NCBI RefSeq assembly: GCF_002002865.1
Contig: NZ_CP019508.1
Span: forward strand, 806,001 to 870,000
Source: Brevundimonas sp. LM2
Lineage (GTDB): Bacteria > Pseudomonadota > Alphaproteobacteria > Caulobacterales > Caulobacteraceae
DNA: 64,000 bases
Direction: 5' to 3'
This document shows positions 36,296 through 44,925 of this stretch, piece after piece (within the stretch, counting starts at the first letter, position 1; each line of letters starts with the position of its first letter). The position numbers and the translations under genes were made by a program. The notes beneath the pieces were generated by a model, which was not told where the DNA came from, did no database searches, and saw only the letters and a program-made list of their open reading frames with translations.

Positions 36296-36804
36296 TCGTC
36301 CGCTCCGCCGCCAAAGGCCTTGGGCGTCAGGAACCCGTCATAGGCGCAACGCCCCGCCACATCGACTTCGAACACCGCCGCAGCGCCCGTCGGGAACCCG
36401 CCCGCCATCCGGTCCAGCACCGACGGCGAGGCGGCGCTTTCGCTCAGATATTCCATCGCCAGGAGGTGGACCCCCGGATTGTGGGCGAGGACGAGCAGAC
36501 AGCCGGCCGCGTCTTCCGCCTCCTCCACGAAGCGACGGATTACGTCGGGGGTGGCGTCGTACAGGCGCGGTTCGATCCGGACCTCGACGTCGCCGAGGGC
36601 CTCGTGAATTGCGTCCCAGGTTTCGCGCGTGCGGACGGCGGACGACACGATCGCCAGATCGGGGCGCAGGCCCTTCTCGGCCAGGATACGGCCCATCAGG
36701 GCGGCGTCCTCGCTTCCGCGTGGGGTCAGGGCCCGGTCGCGATCGAGGCCGGACGCGGCGGCTCGTTCGGTCTTGGCGTGGCGCATCAGGATCAGGCGGT
36801 GCAT
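36292..36804 (-). CDS. SixA-like histidine phosphatase
   Basis: A 170-residue member of the histidine phosphatase superfamily. Catalytic RHG-type motif is LILMRHAKTE near the N-terminus (RHA, as in SixA), with a distal histidine in LVLAHNPGVH; ARGs in SSAVRTRETWD. SixA of E. coli acts on phosphohistidine of ArcB or PTS protein NPr. The ATG at 36804 fits the family start; the frame stays open upstream without protein-like sequence. Ten bases separate it from the methyltransferase gene. Confidence 0.9.
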   Translation of the reverse strand: MHRLILMRHAKTERAAASGLDRDRALTPRGSEDAALMGRILAEKGLRPDLAIVSSAVRTRETWDAIHEALGDVEVRIEPRLYDATPDVIRRFVEEAEDAAGCLLVLAHNPGVHLLAMEYLSESAASPSVLDRMAGGFPTGAAAVFEVDVAGRCAYDGFLTPKAFGGGADD

Positions 36805-36814
36805 GGCCAGCCGC

Positions 36815-37564
36815 TTAAAGGGGTTCGCCGTCGGCATCCAGCCCGCGTGTGACCGTCTGGGGCTGCAGACCGCGCGCCTCGGCCCGCACACGCTGGGTCG
36901 CGACCGAGGGACGGATGCGTGCATAGGCCCGGCGCGTGGCCTCCAGCAGGATGACCCCGGCGAAGCCGGGGGCGATGTGGCGGCCGACCTGCTCGAACCC
37001 GTCGGCCAGGCCCAGCAGCGGGGTCCAGGGCGGGACGTAGAGGGTCTGGGACCAGGCGGTCGGTTCCAGCCCCGCCTCCCGCACCAGCCTTTCCAGCTGA
37101 CCGCGGGTAAAGGGTCGGCCGTGGCCGAACGGCGTGGCCTCCGCCCGCGCCCACATGCCGCCCCGCGCCGCCGCCGCCAGGATGATCCGGCCCGCCGGAG
37201 CGAGGGCGCGCACCGCCTCGTTCAGAAGTTGGGTCGGATCATCGGCCTCTTCCAGCGCATGGACCAGCAGCACGCGATCAAACGATCCCGCGGCGAAGGG
37301 CAGGGCTCGGTCATCGACCAGAAGGGTCCGGTTGCGACCCGCGGCGGGCCACCGTTCGACGCCCTGGCCGGAGGGCATGGCGGCGATCACCCGCCGGGCG
37401 CCGACGAAGGCGTCCAGCCAGGGGGTCGCATAGCCGATGCCGAGCACGTCACAGGCGTTCGCCTCGCCCCAGGCGTCCTCGATTCGGCGGGCCAGCAGAC
37501 GGCGCACCAGAGCCCCGGTGGGCTCGCCGTAGAAGGTTCGCAGGTCTTCGATGGCGCGACGCAT
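36815..37564 (-). CDS. Class I SAM-dependent methyltransferase
   Basis: A 249-residue protein with a methyltransferase-type Rossmann core: LGIGYATPWLDAF as a divergent motif I, DDRALPFAAGSFDRVLLVHALEE as the motif II/III region, and LAPAGRIILAAAARGGMW. Motif I lacks the full GxGxG pattern, so the substrate and even activity are uncertain. First gene of the operon with the SixA-like phosphatase, DUF952 and pyrD; divergent from gloB with 62 bp between. AAGGGAG lies just before the ATG. Confidence 0.85.
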   Translation of the reverse strand: MRRAIEDLRTFYGEPTGALVRRLLARRIEDAWGEANACDVLGIGYATPWLDAFVGARRVIAAMPSGQGVERWPAAGRNRTLLVDDRALPFAAGSFDRVLLVHALEEADDPTQLLNEAVRALAPAGRIILAAAARGGMWARAEATPFGHGRPFTRGQLERLVREAGLEPTAWSQTLYVPPWTPLLGLADGFEQVGRHIAPGFAGVILLEATRRAYARIRPSVATQRVRAEARGLQPQTVTRGLDADGEPL

Positions 37565-37626
37565 GATCTCCCTTATATCCCGTCCGAGGGGCACGCACCA
37601 AGGCCGTGTCCGTGAAGGACCGTGCC

Positions 37627-38355
37627 ATGCCCCTGACCGTCCACCTGTTTCCGGCGCGTACCGACAACTATGCCTTCCTGGCACGGGACGCGGCGACGGG
37701 GATGGTCGCGGCGATCGATACGCCGGACGCCCAGGTGATCCTGGACGGGATCGCGACGCTGGGCTGGGGCCGGCTGGACCGGATCATCAACACCCACTGG
37801 CACCCGGACCACACCGAGGGCAACGCCCGGCTCCAGGCCGAGACGGGTTGCGACATCTGGGGGCCGGCGGAGGTGCGCAAGGTCGCCCCGCTGGACCGGG
37901 TGGTGGAGGAGGGCGACGTCGTGACCATCGGCGCGACGCCCCTGCATGCGACCGCGACGCCTGGCCATACGCTCGGCCACCTCGTCTTCCGCTCGGTCGA
38001 GGATGGAATCGCCTTCACCGGGGACACCCTCTTCCCCCTGGGATGCGGGCGGCTGTTCGAAGGCACGCCGGGGCAGATGTGGGATAGTCTGTCGCGCCTG
38101 CTGGCCTGGCCGGACGAGACGGTCCTCTACGGGGCTCACGAATACACGGCCGCCAATGCCCGGTTCACGCTGACCGTCGACGACCGGCCCGAGGTCGCGG
38201 CTCACACCGAGGCCATCTTTGCGGCGCGCGCCCGCGGTGAACCGACGGTGCCGACGACGATGGCGATCGAGCGGGCCTTCAACCCGTTCCTGACCGCCGC
38301 CGACGGCGCCGAGTTCGCCCGACGCCGCGCGGCCAAGGACGGCTTCGCCGGTTGA
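37627..38355 (+). CDS. gloB: Hydroxyacylglutathione hydrolase (glyoxalase II)
   Basis: A 242-residue metallo-beta-lactamase-fold enzyme that hydrolyses S-lactoylglutathione, completing methylglyoxal detoxification. Metal motif NTHWHPDHTEGN, then TPGHTLGH, FTGDTLFPLGCGRLFEGT and GAHEYTAANARF match GloB; the C-terminal glutathione-binding part ends with AFNPFLTAADGAEFARRR. The ATG at 37627 has AAGGA 7 bases before it. Its stop abuts the stop of the convergent DUF4908 gene at TGATCA. Confidence 0.95.
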   Translation: MPLTVHLFPARTDNYAFLARDAATGMVAAIDTPDAQVILDGIATLGWGRLDRIINTHWHPDHTEGNARLQAETGCDIWGPAEVRKVAPLDRVVEEGDVVTIGATPLHATATPGHTLGHLVFRSVEDGIAFTGDTLFPLGCGRLFEGTPGQMWDSLSRLLAWPDETVLYGAHEYTAANARFTLTVDDRPEVAAHTEAIFAARARGEPTVPTTMAIERAFNPFLTAADGAEFARRRAAKDGFAG

Positions 38356-39135
38356 TCAGTTGCCGGCCACGGCCCGGATGATGCGCGCCGAGGACGGACG
38401 TCCTGCCTGACCTTCGTCGGGATCGACCACGATCCGAAGGTCGCCGCGCAGGAAGCTGACGGTGCTGCGGTCGCCCTCCACCAGGGTGATGCTGCGCAGG
38501 GTGGCGATGCTGGCCCGGAACGTGGGGCTGCGGGCCATGCGGATCACGGCCTCGGTCGAGACGATCAGGGTGTCGACCATCAGGGCTTCCGACCGCTCGC
38601 CTGACAGGTTGATCACCACGAGACGACCCAGCGCCTGGCTGACAAGACTGCCGCGCTGATTCATCAAGGTGAACAACCGGATGGGGCCGAGCGGCGGCAG
38701 GGTCAGGGCGGCGGCGGGGCCCGTCCGCGACACCGGCGCGCCGTTCGGAGCCGCCGTCGTGTAGAGTGTGATCCCCCCCGCCGGCGTGACGCGCAGGATC
38801 TGGGAGCCGGCGTCGTTGCGGTAGATGATGTCTCCACGCGGCGCGGGTGTCGCCCGCAGCACCCAGGTCTCGGGTCGCCGCTCGAAGCGGAACAGAGGCA
38901 GCAGGCCGGTGCCGTCTAGGATGAAGGCTTCGCCGCCGTCGGACACATAGCGGCCGGAGGGCGGCAGGCCGCGCCGGGTCGGCACGGCGATGGCGCGGCG
39001 CTGCTCCGCCTGGGCGTTGCTGCGGACCTGAGCGACGGCGAAGTCGGGCGCCAAGGTTATGGCCATCAGCATGGCAAACGCCGCCATATGCGCGACCGGC
39101 ATTCTTGCCGTCTCGACCTTAACCCGGGACTTCAT
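38356..39135 (-). CDS. DUF4908 family secreted protein
   Basis: About 259 residues with a signal peptide (AAFAMLMAITLAPDFAVAQ). The mature part has FILDGTGLLPLFRFERRPETWVLR, RGDIIYRNDAG and IRLFTLMNQRGSLVSQALG, which I associate with DUF4908, a family of unknown function found mainly in Caulobacterales. Start could also be the ATG at 39102; neither has a strong ribosome-binding site. Confidence 0.75.
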   Translation of the reverse strand: MKSRVKVETARMPVAHMAAFAMLMAITLAPDFAVAQVRSNAQAEQRRAIAVPTRRGLPPSGRYVSDGGEAFILDGTGLLPLFRFERRPETWVLRATPAPRGDIIYRNDAGSQILRVTPAGGITLYTTAAPNGAPVSRTGPAAALTLPPLGPIRLFTLMNQRGSLVSQALGRLVVINLSGERSEALMVDTLIVSTEAVIRMARSPTFRASIATLRSITLVEGDRSTVSFLRGDLRIVVDPDEGQAGRPSSARIIRAVAGN

Positions 39136-39183
39136 GGTCGGACGATGGGCGCGCGGCACGGCGGATTTTGGGCAAGCGCCCCC

Positions 39184-39909
39184 TCAACCCACCAGGTACT
39201 GACCGCCGTTCAGCGACAGGGTGCAGCCTGTGACATATCCGGCACGCTCGCCCGACAGCCAGGACACCATGTCGGCGATTTCCTCGCCCTTTCCCAGGCG
39301 TCCGACCGGAATCTGGGCGACGATGGCGGCCAGGACCTTCTCGTCCATGGCCCCCACCATTTCGGTGTCGATATAGCCCGGGGCGATGCAGTTGACGGTC
39401 ACGCCCTTGCGGGCGTTCTCCAGCGCCAGCGCCTTGGTGAAACCGATCATCCCGGCCTTGGCGGCGGAATAGTTGGTCTGGCCCACCTGGCCCTTCTGAC
39501 CGTTGATTGAGGAGATGTTGACGATGCGGCCATAGCCCCGCTCGCGCATGCCGTTGATCACCTGACGCGTCATGTTGAAGACGCTGTCCATATTGACGCG
39601 GATCACGTCGGACCACTGGTCCGCGCTCATCTTGTGGAAGAAGCCGTCGCGGGTGATGCCGGCGTTGTTGATCAGCACGTCGATGGGGCCCAGTGCCGCC
39701 TCGACCTCGGCCACGGCGCGGGCGCAGTCGTCGTAGGATCCGACATTGCCTTTCACGACCATCACGCCCAGCTCGCGCGCCGTAGCCTCGGCGGCCTCGG
39801 CATTGCCGGAATAGCCGCAGGCGACGGCCAGGCCGTCCTCCTTCAGCCGTTGCGCAATGGCACGGCCAATCCCGCGGGTGCCGCCGGTCACGAGAGCCAC
39901 TCGAGCCAT
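39184..39909 (-). CDS. phbB: Acetoacetyl-CoA reductase
   Basis: A 241-residue short-chain dehydrogenase that makes (R)-3-hydroxybutyryl-CoA with NADPH for polyhydroxybutyrate. Cofactor motif VTGGTRGIGRAIA, NNAGITRDG, catalytic S...YxxxK in NISSINGQKGQVGQTNYSAAKAG and the PhbB-type ALALENARKGVTVNCIAPGYI and GRLGKGEEIADMVSWL. PhbB/PhaB is favoured over FabG by FFHKMSADQW and QKGQVGQTNY. No thiolase or synthase gene is adjacent in this window. Confidence 0.92.
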   Translation of the reverse strand: MARVALVTGGTRGIGRAIAQRLKEDGLAVACGYSGNAEAAEATARELGVMVVKGNVGSYDDCARAVAEVEAALGPIDVLINNAGITRDGFFHKMSADQWSDVIRVNMDSVFNMTRQVINGMRERGYGRIVNISSINGQKGQVGQTNYSAAKAGMIGFTKALALENARKGVTVNCIAPGYIDTEMVGAMDEKVLAAIVAQIPVGRLGKGEEIADMVSWLSGERAGYVTGCTLSLNGGQYLVG

Positions 39910-40031
39910 AAGATGTTCCTTTCCCTGACGGCCCCGTCTGCTGCGGACCTGTTCGCGGAAAGGTTAGCGGGCGATGGCGCAGGGGTCGAGGGCGAGAGAC
40001 GGACTTGCGCCGTCTCGCCCTCTGACCGGGG

Positions 40032-41090
40032 CTAGAGCTGCGCCATGTCCAGGACGAAGCGGTAGCGGACGTCGGACCGGCCCATCCGCTCATAGGCCTC
40101 GTTGATGCGGTCGGGCGCGATCACCTCGATGTCGCAGGCAATGGCGTTGGCGGCGCAGAAATCCAGCATCTCCTGGGTTTCGCGGATGCCGCCGATCAGC
40201 GATCCGGCCACGGAACGGCGACGCCACAGCAGGCCCATGGCATAGACCGGCAGGCCTTCGGTGGTCAGGCCCAGCATGACCATGGTGCCGTCCTTGGCCA
40301 GCAGCTGGACCTGGCTGGCGATCTCATGGGTCGCCGACACGGTGTTGATGATCAGGTCGAAGGTCTCGCCCGCCGCCGCCATCGCCTCGGTGTCGGAGTT
40401 GATCAGGAAATGTTTCGCGCCCATCCGCTCGGCATCGGCCTTCTTGCGATCGGAGGTGGAGATGACGGTCACCTCGGCGCCCATGGCGGCCGCCTGTTTG
40501 ACCGCCATGTGGCCCAGCCCGCCCAGGCCGACGACGGCGACCTTGGAGCCGGGGCCGATGTTCCAGTGCTTGAGGGGCGAATAGGTGGTGATGCCCGCGC
40601 ACAGCAGCGGCGCGGCCGCGTCCAGCGGGATCGAGTCGGGGATCGACAGGACGTAGTTCTGGTCCACTGTGATGTGGTCCGAATAGCCGCCCTGGGTGAC
40701 GGTCTGGTTGACCGGGCCGCCCTTGGGATCGGGCGAGCCATAGGTCTGGGTCATCCCGGGGACGCAGTACTGCTCCTCGCCTTCGCGGCAGGGGGCGCAG
40801 GTGCGGCAGCTGTCGACCATGCAGCCGACCCCGACGCGGTCGCCGACCTTGAACCGGGTGACATTGGCCCCGACCGCCGAGACGACGCCCGCGACCTCGT
40901 GGCCCGGCACGATCGGATATTGGGTGTTGCCCAGGTCGTTGGTCGCGATGTGCAGGTCGGAGTGGCAGACGCCGCAGAATTTCACATCGATCGCCACATC
41001 GTCCGGACCCGGATCACGACGCTCGAAGCTGTAGGGCTCCAGCGGCTTATCGGCGGCGACGGCGGCGAAGGCGCGTGTGGCGATGGGCAT
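40032..41090 (-). CDS. Zinc-dependent NAD(P) alcohol dehydrogenase
   Basis: A 352-residue cinnamyl-alcohol-dehydrogenase/YahK-type enzyme. Catalytic zinc site: GVCHSDLH and GHEVAGVV; structural zinc cysteines in CRTCAPCREGEEQYC; Rossmann motif VVGLGGLGHMAVKQAAAMG; then STSDRKKADAERMGA, where S/R favour NADPH. It probably reduces a broad set of aldehydes. ATG at 41090 with AAGGA 9 bases upstream. Confidence 0.94.
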   Translation of the reverse strand: MPIATRAFAAVAADKPLEPYSFERRDPGPDDVAIDVKFCGVCHSDLHIATNDLGNTQYPIVPGHEVAGVVSAVGANVTRFKVGDRVGVGCMVDSCRTCAPCREGEEQYCVPGMTQTYGSPDPKGGPVNQTVTQGGYSDHITVDQNYVLSIPDSIPLDAAAPLLCAGITTYSPLKHWNIGPGSKVAVVGLGGLGHMAVKQAAAMGAEVTVISTSDRKKADAERMGAKHFLINSDTEAMAAAGETFDLIINTVSATHEIASQVQLLAKDGTMVMLGLTTEGLPVYAMGLLWRRRSVAGSLIGGIRETQEMLDFCAANAIACDIEVIAPDRINEAYERMGRSDVRYRFVLDMAQL

Positions 41091-41156
41091 GGCAGTCCGT
41101 CCTTGAAGAGAAAGGGATGGACCTAGGTGTGGGCGGGCTCGACCCACCGCAACGGA

Positions 41157-41906
41157 TCAGCCCAGCTTTTTAATCAGCGCCTGGCCCGCCGCCGGGTTCC
41201 GGACCTTAGCTCCGGCGATGAAATAGGCGAACACCGCGCCGCGTTTCGACCAGGCCCGGGTCCGGTCGGCGATGGCATCTAGATCGGCCGAGGTCATGCC
41301 GGTCGGCTCGTCCTCGCGGCTGGACATCAGCCGGGCATAGGTAAAGTCGGCTGTCGGCTGGTCGATGCGGGGCCAGGTGGGCTCCTCGTCGTCCTCGGCA
41401 TAGACGATGGCGACGCCGTATTTCGTCGCCAGGTCGAAGAAGGCCGGGGTGTCGAAGGTCGGATTGCGGACCTCCAGGGCGTGGCGCAGGCGAAGGCCGT
41501 CGCGCTCCTGGGGCAGCAGTTTCAGGAAGCCCTCGAAATCCTCAGCGTCGAACTTCTTGGTGCCCATGAACTGCCAGTTGATGGGGCCCAGCTTGTCGCC
41601 CAGCGCCGTCATCCCCTGACCCAGGAACCGGTCCATCGACTCGCCCATGTCGGACAGGATCTTGCGGTTGGTGCAGTAGCGGCTGGCCTTGACCGAGAAG
41701 ACGAAGCCGTCCGGCGTCTCGTCGCGCCACTTGATCCAGCTGTCGGGCTTGAAGGTCGAATAATAGGTGCCATTGATCTCGATCGAGGTCAGGGCGCGCG
41801 AGGCATATTCCAGCTCGCGCTTCTGGATCAGGTCGTCCGGATAGAAGACGCCGCGCCAGGGCTCATAGGTCCAGCCGCCGACGCCGATACGGATGGGGTG
41901 GGTCAT
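41157..41906 (-). CDS. DUF72 family protein
   Basis: A 249-residue TIM-barrel-like protein of the DUF72 (YecE) family. Typical motifs: IRIGVGGWTYEPWRGVFYP, SIEINGTYYSTFKPDSWIKW, FVFSVKASRYCTN, LGPINWQF and HALEVRNPTF. Function not established. ATG at 41906 with GAGGAG 6 bases upstream. It lies 10 bases after gshA on the same strand and is probably cotranscribed. Confidence 0.93.
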   Translation of the reverse strand: MTHPIRIGVGGWTYEPWRGVFYPDDLIQKRELEYASRALTSIEINGTYYSTFKPDSWIKWRDETPDGFVFSVKASRYCTNRKILSDMGESMDRFLGQGMTALGDKLGPINWQFMGTKKFDAEDFEGFLKLLPQERDGLRLRHALEVRNPTFDTPAFFDLATKYGVAIVYAEDDEEPTWPRIDQPTADFTYARLMSSREDEPTGMTSADLDAIADRTRAWSKRGAVFAYFIAGAKVRNPAAGQALIKKLG

Positions 41907-41916
41907 GCGTCGCTCC

Positions 41917-43272
41917 TCAATAGGCGAAGTCGCGGTACATCCGGCTGACGTCGCCCTGCCAGTCGCCATGGTAGAGGTCGAGCAGCCGTTCGGCCGGGGT
42001 GACGCCCGTGTCGGCGATGTCTTCCAGCTCCGACAGATAGCCCCGCTCGTCGACCATGCCGCCGCTGAAGCGGGCGCGGTTCTTCAGACCCTGGCGGGCG
42101 ATGGCAACCATGTCGACGGCGATGTCGCGCACCGACCGGCCGGCGACTTCGGCGCGCAGGCCCAGTCGGGTCACGTCGCGGCGCAGGCGTTCGTGATCCT
42201 CGATGTCCCAGTCCTTGCACAGGTCCCAGGCGGCGGCCAGCGAGGGGCCGTCGTAGAAGATGCCGGTCCACAAGGCGGGCAGGCCGCAGATCCGGCTCCA
42301 CGGGCCGCCGTCCGATCCGCGCATCTCCAGATACTGTTTCAGCCGGACTTCCGGGAACAGGGTGGTCAGGTGGTCGCCCCAGTCCTTCAGCGTCGGCCGC
42401 TCGCCGGGCAGGGCGGGCAGTTTCCCGTCCATGAAGTCCCGGAAGGACTGGCCCGAGGCGTCGACATAGCGGTCGCCGCGCTTGGCGAAATACATCGGCG
42501 TGTCGAGGGCGTAGTTGGCATAGGTCTCGAAACCGAAGCCGTCCTGGAAGACGAAGTTCAGCATGCCGGTGCGGTCGGGGTCGGTGTCGGTCCAGACGTT
42601 GGCCCGGGCCGAAAGGAATCCGTTCGGCCGACCCTCCGTAAACGGACTACAGGCGAACAGGGCCGTGCCGATGGGCTGGAGCGCCAGACTGGTGCGGAAC
42701 TTGGCCACCATGTCGGCTTCGCTGTCGAAATCGAGATTGGCCTGGATGGTGCAGGTGCGCAGCATCATGTCGAGGCCGAGGTTGCCCTTCTTGGGCATGT
42801 AGGACCGCATGATGTCGTAGCGGCCCTTGGGCATGACCGGCACGTCCTCGCGCCGCCACATCGGGTCGAAGCCGGCCCCGAGGAAGCCGAGGTTCAGCTC
42901 GTCGGCGACCATCTTGACCTCCATCAGATGCTGGCCGGTCTCGGCGCAGATCTCGTGGATGTCCTTCAGCGGCGCGCCCGACAGTTCGAACTGGCCACCG
43001 GGCTCGAGGCTGATGGACGCGGCGTAGCCGTCGGCGTTCTTGCGCTCCAGGGCGATGACGTGGCCGGCCTCCTCGACGGGGGCCCAGCCGAAGCGCTGCA
43101 GGCCGGTCAGCATGGCCAGGATGCCGTTGGGACCGTGATAGGCCGGGCGGCGCAGGGTGGACTTGTCGAAGCCGAATTTCTCGTGCTCGGCCCCCACGCG
43201 CCACTGGTCTTTCGGCTTCATGCCCTTTGACATGACGCCCACCAGGTCGTCGAAGGTGATCGGATCGGTCAT
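41917..43272 (-). CDS. gshA: Glutamate-cysteine ligase, plant/alphaproteobacterial type
   Basis: A 451-residue enzyme that makes gamma-glutamylcysteine, the first step of glutathione synthesis. The class is recognised by RVGAEHEKFGFDK, SLEPGGQFELSGAPL, the MRSYMPKKGNLGLDMM and TCTIQANLDF blocks, and YLEMRGSDGG. This is the GCS2-like class of Alphaproteobacteria and plants, not the E. coli class. Starts ATG 43272. With gloB and peroxiredoxin nearby, several glutathione-linked functions occur in this stretch, though not in one operon. Confidence 0.96.
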   Translation of the reverse strand: MTDPITFDDLVGVMSKGMKPKDQWRVGAEHEKFGFDKSTLRRPAYHGPNGILAMLTGLQRFGWAPVEEAGHVIALERKNADGYAASISLEPGGQFELSGAPLKDIHEICAETGQHLMEVKMVADELNLGFLGAGFDPMWRREDVPVMPKGRYDIMRSYMPKKGNLGLDMMLRTCTIQANLDFDSEADMVAKFRTSLALQPIGTALFACSPFTEGRPNGFLSARANVWTDTDPDRTGMLNFVFQDGFGFETYANYALDTPMYFAKRGDRYVDASGQSFRDFMDGKLPALPGERPTLKDWGDHLTTLFPEVRLKQYLEMRGSDGGPWSRICGLPALWTGIFYDGPSLAAAWDLCKDWDIEDHERLRRDVTRLGLRAEVAGRSVRDIAVDMVAIARQGLKNRARFSGGMVDERGYLSELEDIADTGVTPAERLLDLYHGDWQGDVSRMYRDFAY

Positions 43273-43354
43273 TCAGGCCCCGGCGCGGGCGACGGGCCCG
43301 TGGCGGCTAGATGGGCGAGAATGCGGCCGGTCTCAAGGTCCAACGCGGCGACCT

Positions 43355-43795
43355 TCAGCCGTTGTGATGCCGAGCCGGAATGAAACGCGTCATCAGCGTG
43401 ACGAAGAAGGCCACGGACCAGCCCAGCAGCATGGAGCCATTGATGCCTTCGATGGCCCCGAGCAGCTTCCACTCCGGGGCCATGACCGCGTCCGAAAATC
43501 CGATCGAGCCATAGGCGATGGTGGAGAAATAGACCGCGTCGCGCAGCACGGCGATCGCGCCGATCGCCCGGTACAGGAAGGCGTAGAGCCAGATCTCGAC
43601 ACCATGAAGGACCACGAGTCCCAGGGCCGCGACGACCGCGACGATGGCCCCCTCGCTGGACAGGGGGCTGGCCCGCGCCTCATTGCTCCGCCGGTCCCGC
43701 AGGGCCATGGCGTGACCGAGGGCCAGCAGGCCGGCGCCGTGAATCATGACGGTGAGCAGCACCATCACCGTCGCGATGGCCAGCTCCGCCAGCAT
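43355..43795 (-). CDS. Small two-helix ion channel
   Basis: A 146-residue inner-membrane protein with the pore-loop architecture of Ion_trans_2: outer hydrophobic segments (residues 5-27 and 48-80), then a pore loop and selectivity-filter-like STIAYGSIGFSD at about 93-104, then a last helix (about 113-138). TIAYG replaces the canonical TVGYG of potassium channels, so selectivity is uncertain. No RCK/TrkA domain. Adjacent to rsmE (5 bases). Confidence 0.85.
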   Translation of the reverse strand: MLAELAIATVMVLLTVMIHGAGLLALGHAMALRDRRSNEARASPLSSEGAIVAVVAALGLVVLHGVEIWLYAFLYRAIGAIAVLRDAVYFSTIAYGSIGFSDAVMAPEWKLLGAIEGINGSMLLGWSVAFFVTLMTRFIPARHHNG

Positions 43796-43799
43796 GTCT

Positions 43800-44513
43800 C
43801 TAACGCTCCCAGTCGCCGACGGCGGCCTGCCACAGGGTCATGGCCGCGATGGCGGCGGTATCGGCGCGCAGAATGCGGGGGCCGAGCGAGACGGCGGTGG
43901 TGAAGGGCAGGCCGCGCAGCCGCTCCCGCTCCTCCGGCGCGAAGCCGCCCTCGGGGCCGATCAGGATGGCCCAGGGCCCGGGCTGGGTGACGGCCGAGGC
44001 GACCGGTGCCCCGCCGGTCTCGTCGCAGAACATCAGCCGCCTGGCGGGGTCCCAGTCGTCGAGAAGGGTCGCCAGTCTTTGCGGGTCGTCGATGGTCGGC
44101 ACATCCAGCCGGCCGGTCTGCTCGGCCGCCTCGATGGCGATGGCGTCGAGCCGGTCCAGGCGGACGTGCTCGACATTGGTGCGCTGGGTGACGGTCAGGC
44201 GCACGCGTTTGGCCCCCAGTTCGGCCGCCTTCTCGACGATAGTCTCGACGCGCGACTTCTTGACCACGGCGACGATCAGATCGAGGTCGGGGCCGAAGGC
44301 CTGGGGCCGCACCTGGTCCTCGACCCGCAGGATCACACCCTTCTTGAGGATCTCGGCGATGACGCAGCGCCATTCGCCGTCGCGGCCGTTGAAGACCAGC
44401 AGGGCGTCGCCGAGCTTCAGCCGCATGACCTGGGTCAGGTAGCGGGACTGGTCCAGCGTCGGGGCGACGGCGGCATTGGGGGCAAGATCAGGGGTGACGT
44501 GAAGGCGGATCAT
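43800..44513 (-). CDS. rsmE: 16S rRNA m3U1498 methyltransferase RsmE
   Basis: A 237-residue SPOUT methyltransferase acting on 30S subunits. The N-terminal PUA-like part (IRLHVTPDLA, YLTQVMRLKLGD, FNGRDGEW) precedes the knotted SAM domain with VVKKSRVETIVEKAAELG, RTNVEH, ILIGPEGGFAPEE and SLGPRILRADTAAI. All family signatures are intact. Confidence 0.97.
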   Translation of the reverse strand: MIRLHVTPDLAPNAAVAPTLDQSRYLTQVMRLKLGDALLVFNGRDGEWRCVIAEILKKGVILRVEDQVRPQAFGPDLDLIVAVVKKSRVETIVEKAAELGAKRVRLTVTQRTNVEHVRLDRLDAIAIEAAEQTGRLDVPTIDDPQRLATLLDDWDPARRLMFCDETGGAPVASAVTQPGPWAILIGPEGGFAPEERERLRGLPFTTAVSLGPRILRADTAAIAAMTLWQAAVGDWER

Positions 44514-44522
44514 CGCGGGACT

Positions 44523-44915
44523 CTAGCTTCCCGGGGGCGTCTCGGGCAGTCGCACGCCGAACGATTTCGCCACGACCGGGAAAATGGCGTCCGCCTCCTC
44601 TTCGGTGGTGCCGAACGGGGCGCGCAGGTCCAGCCAGTAGGCGCGGAACTCCGCCCCATCGCTCTTGGCCAGAACGGTCAGGGCGGCCTTGATGCGGGTC
44701 TGGGTCTCGCGAGTCAGGTCGGCGAACGGCCCTGCGATGTCGGAGCGCAGAGCCCGCGCGACATCCTTCGCCCCCAGCGGATCGACGGGGCCGAGGCGGT
44801 CCAGGGTCGCGGCGTTTCCCGCCTGGCCGATCCAGGGATCGAACAGGCTGTCGAGCAGTTCGGAGCGGGCGCGGGCCTCGCGTTCCGCCAGTCTCTGGGG
44901 GGCTGTCTTGCGCAT
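44523..44915 (-). CDS. Hypothetical protein
   Basis: A 130-residue, predicted soluble, mainly helical protein I do not recognise. It has a charged N-terminus (RLAEREARARSELLDSL) and a conserved-looking DLRAPFGTTEEEADAIFPVV near the end. No signal peptide or motif. It lies between rsmE and an acyl-CoA dehydrogenase gene on the same strand with short gaps (9 and 10 bases), so it is probably a real operon member. Confidence 0.65.
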   Translation of the reverse strand: MRKTAPQRLAEREARARSELLDSLFDPWIGQAGNAATLDRLGPVDPLGAKDVARALRSDIAGPFADLTRETQTRIKAALTVLAKSDGAEFRAYWLDLRAPFGTTEEEADAIFPVVAKSFGVRLPETPPGS

Positions 44916-44925
44916 GGGCCCCGTC

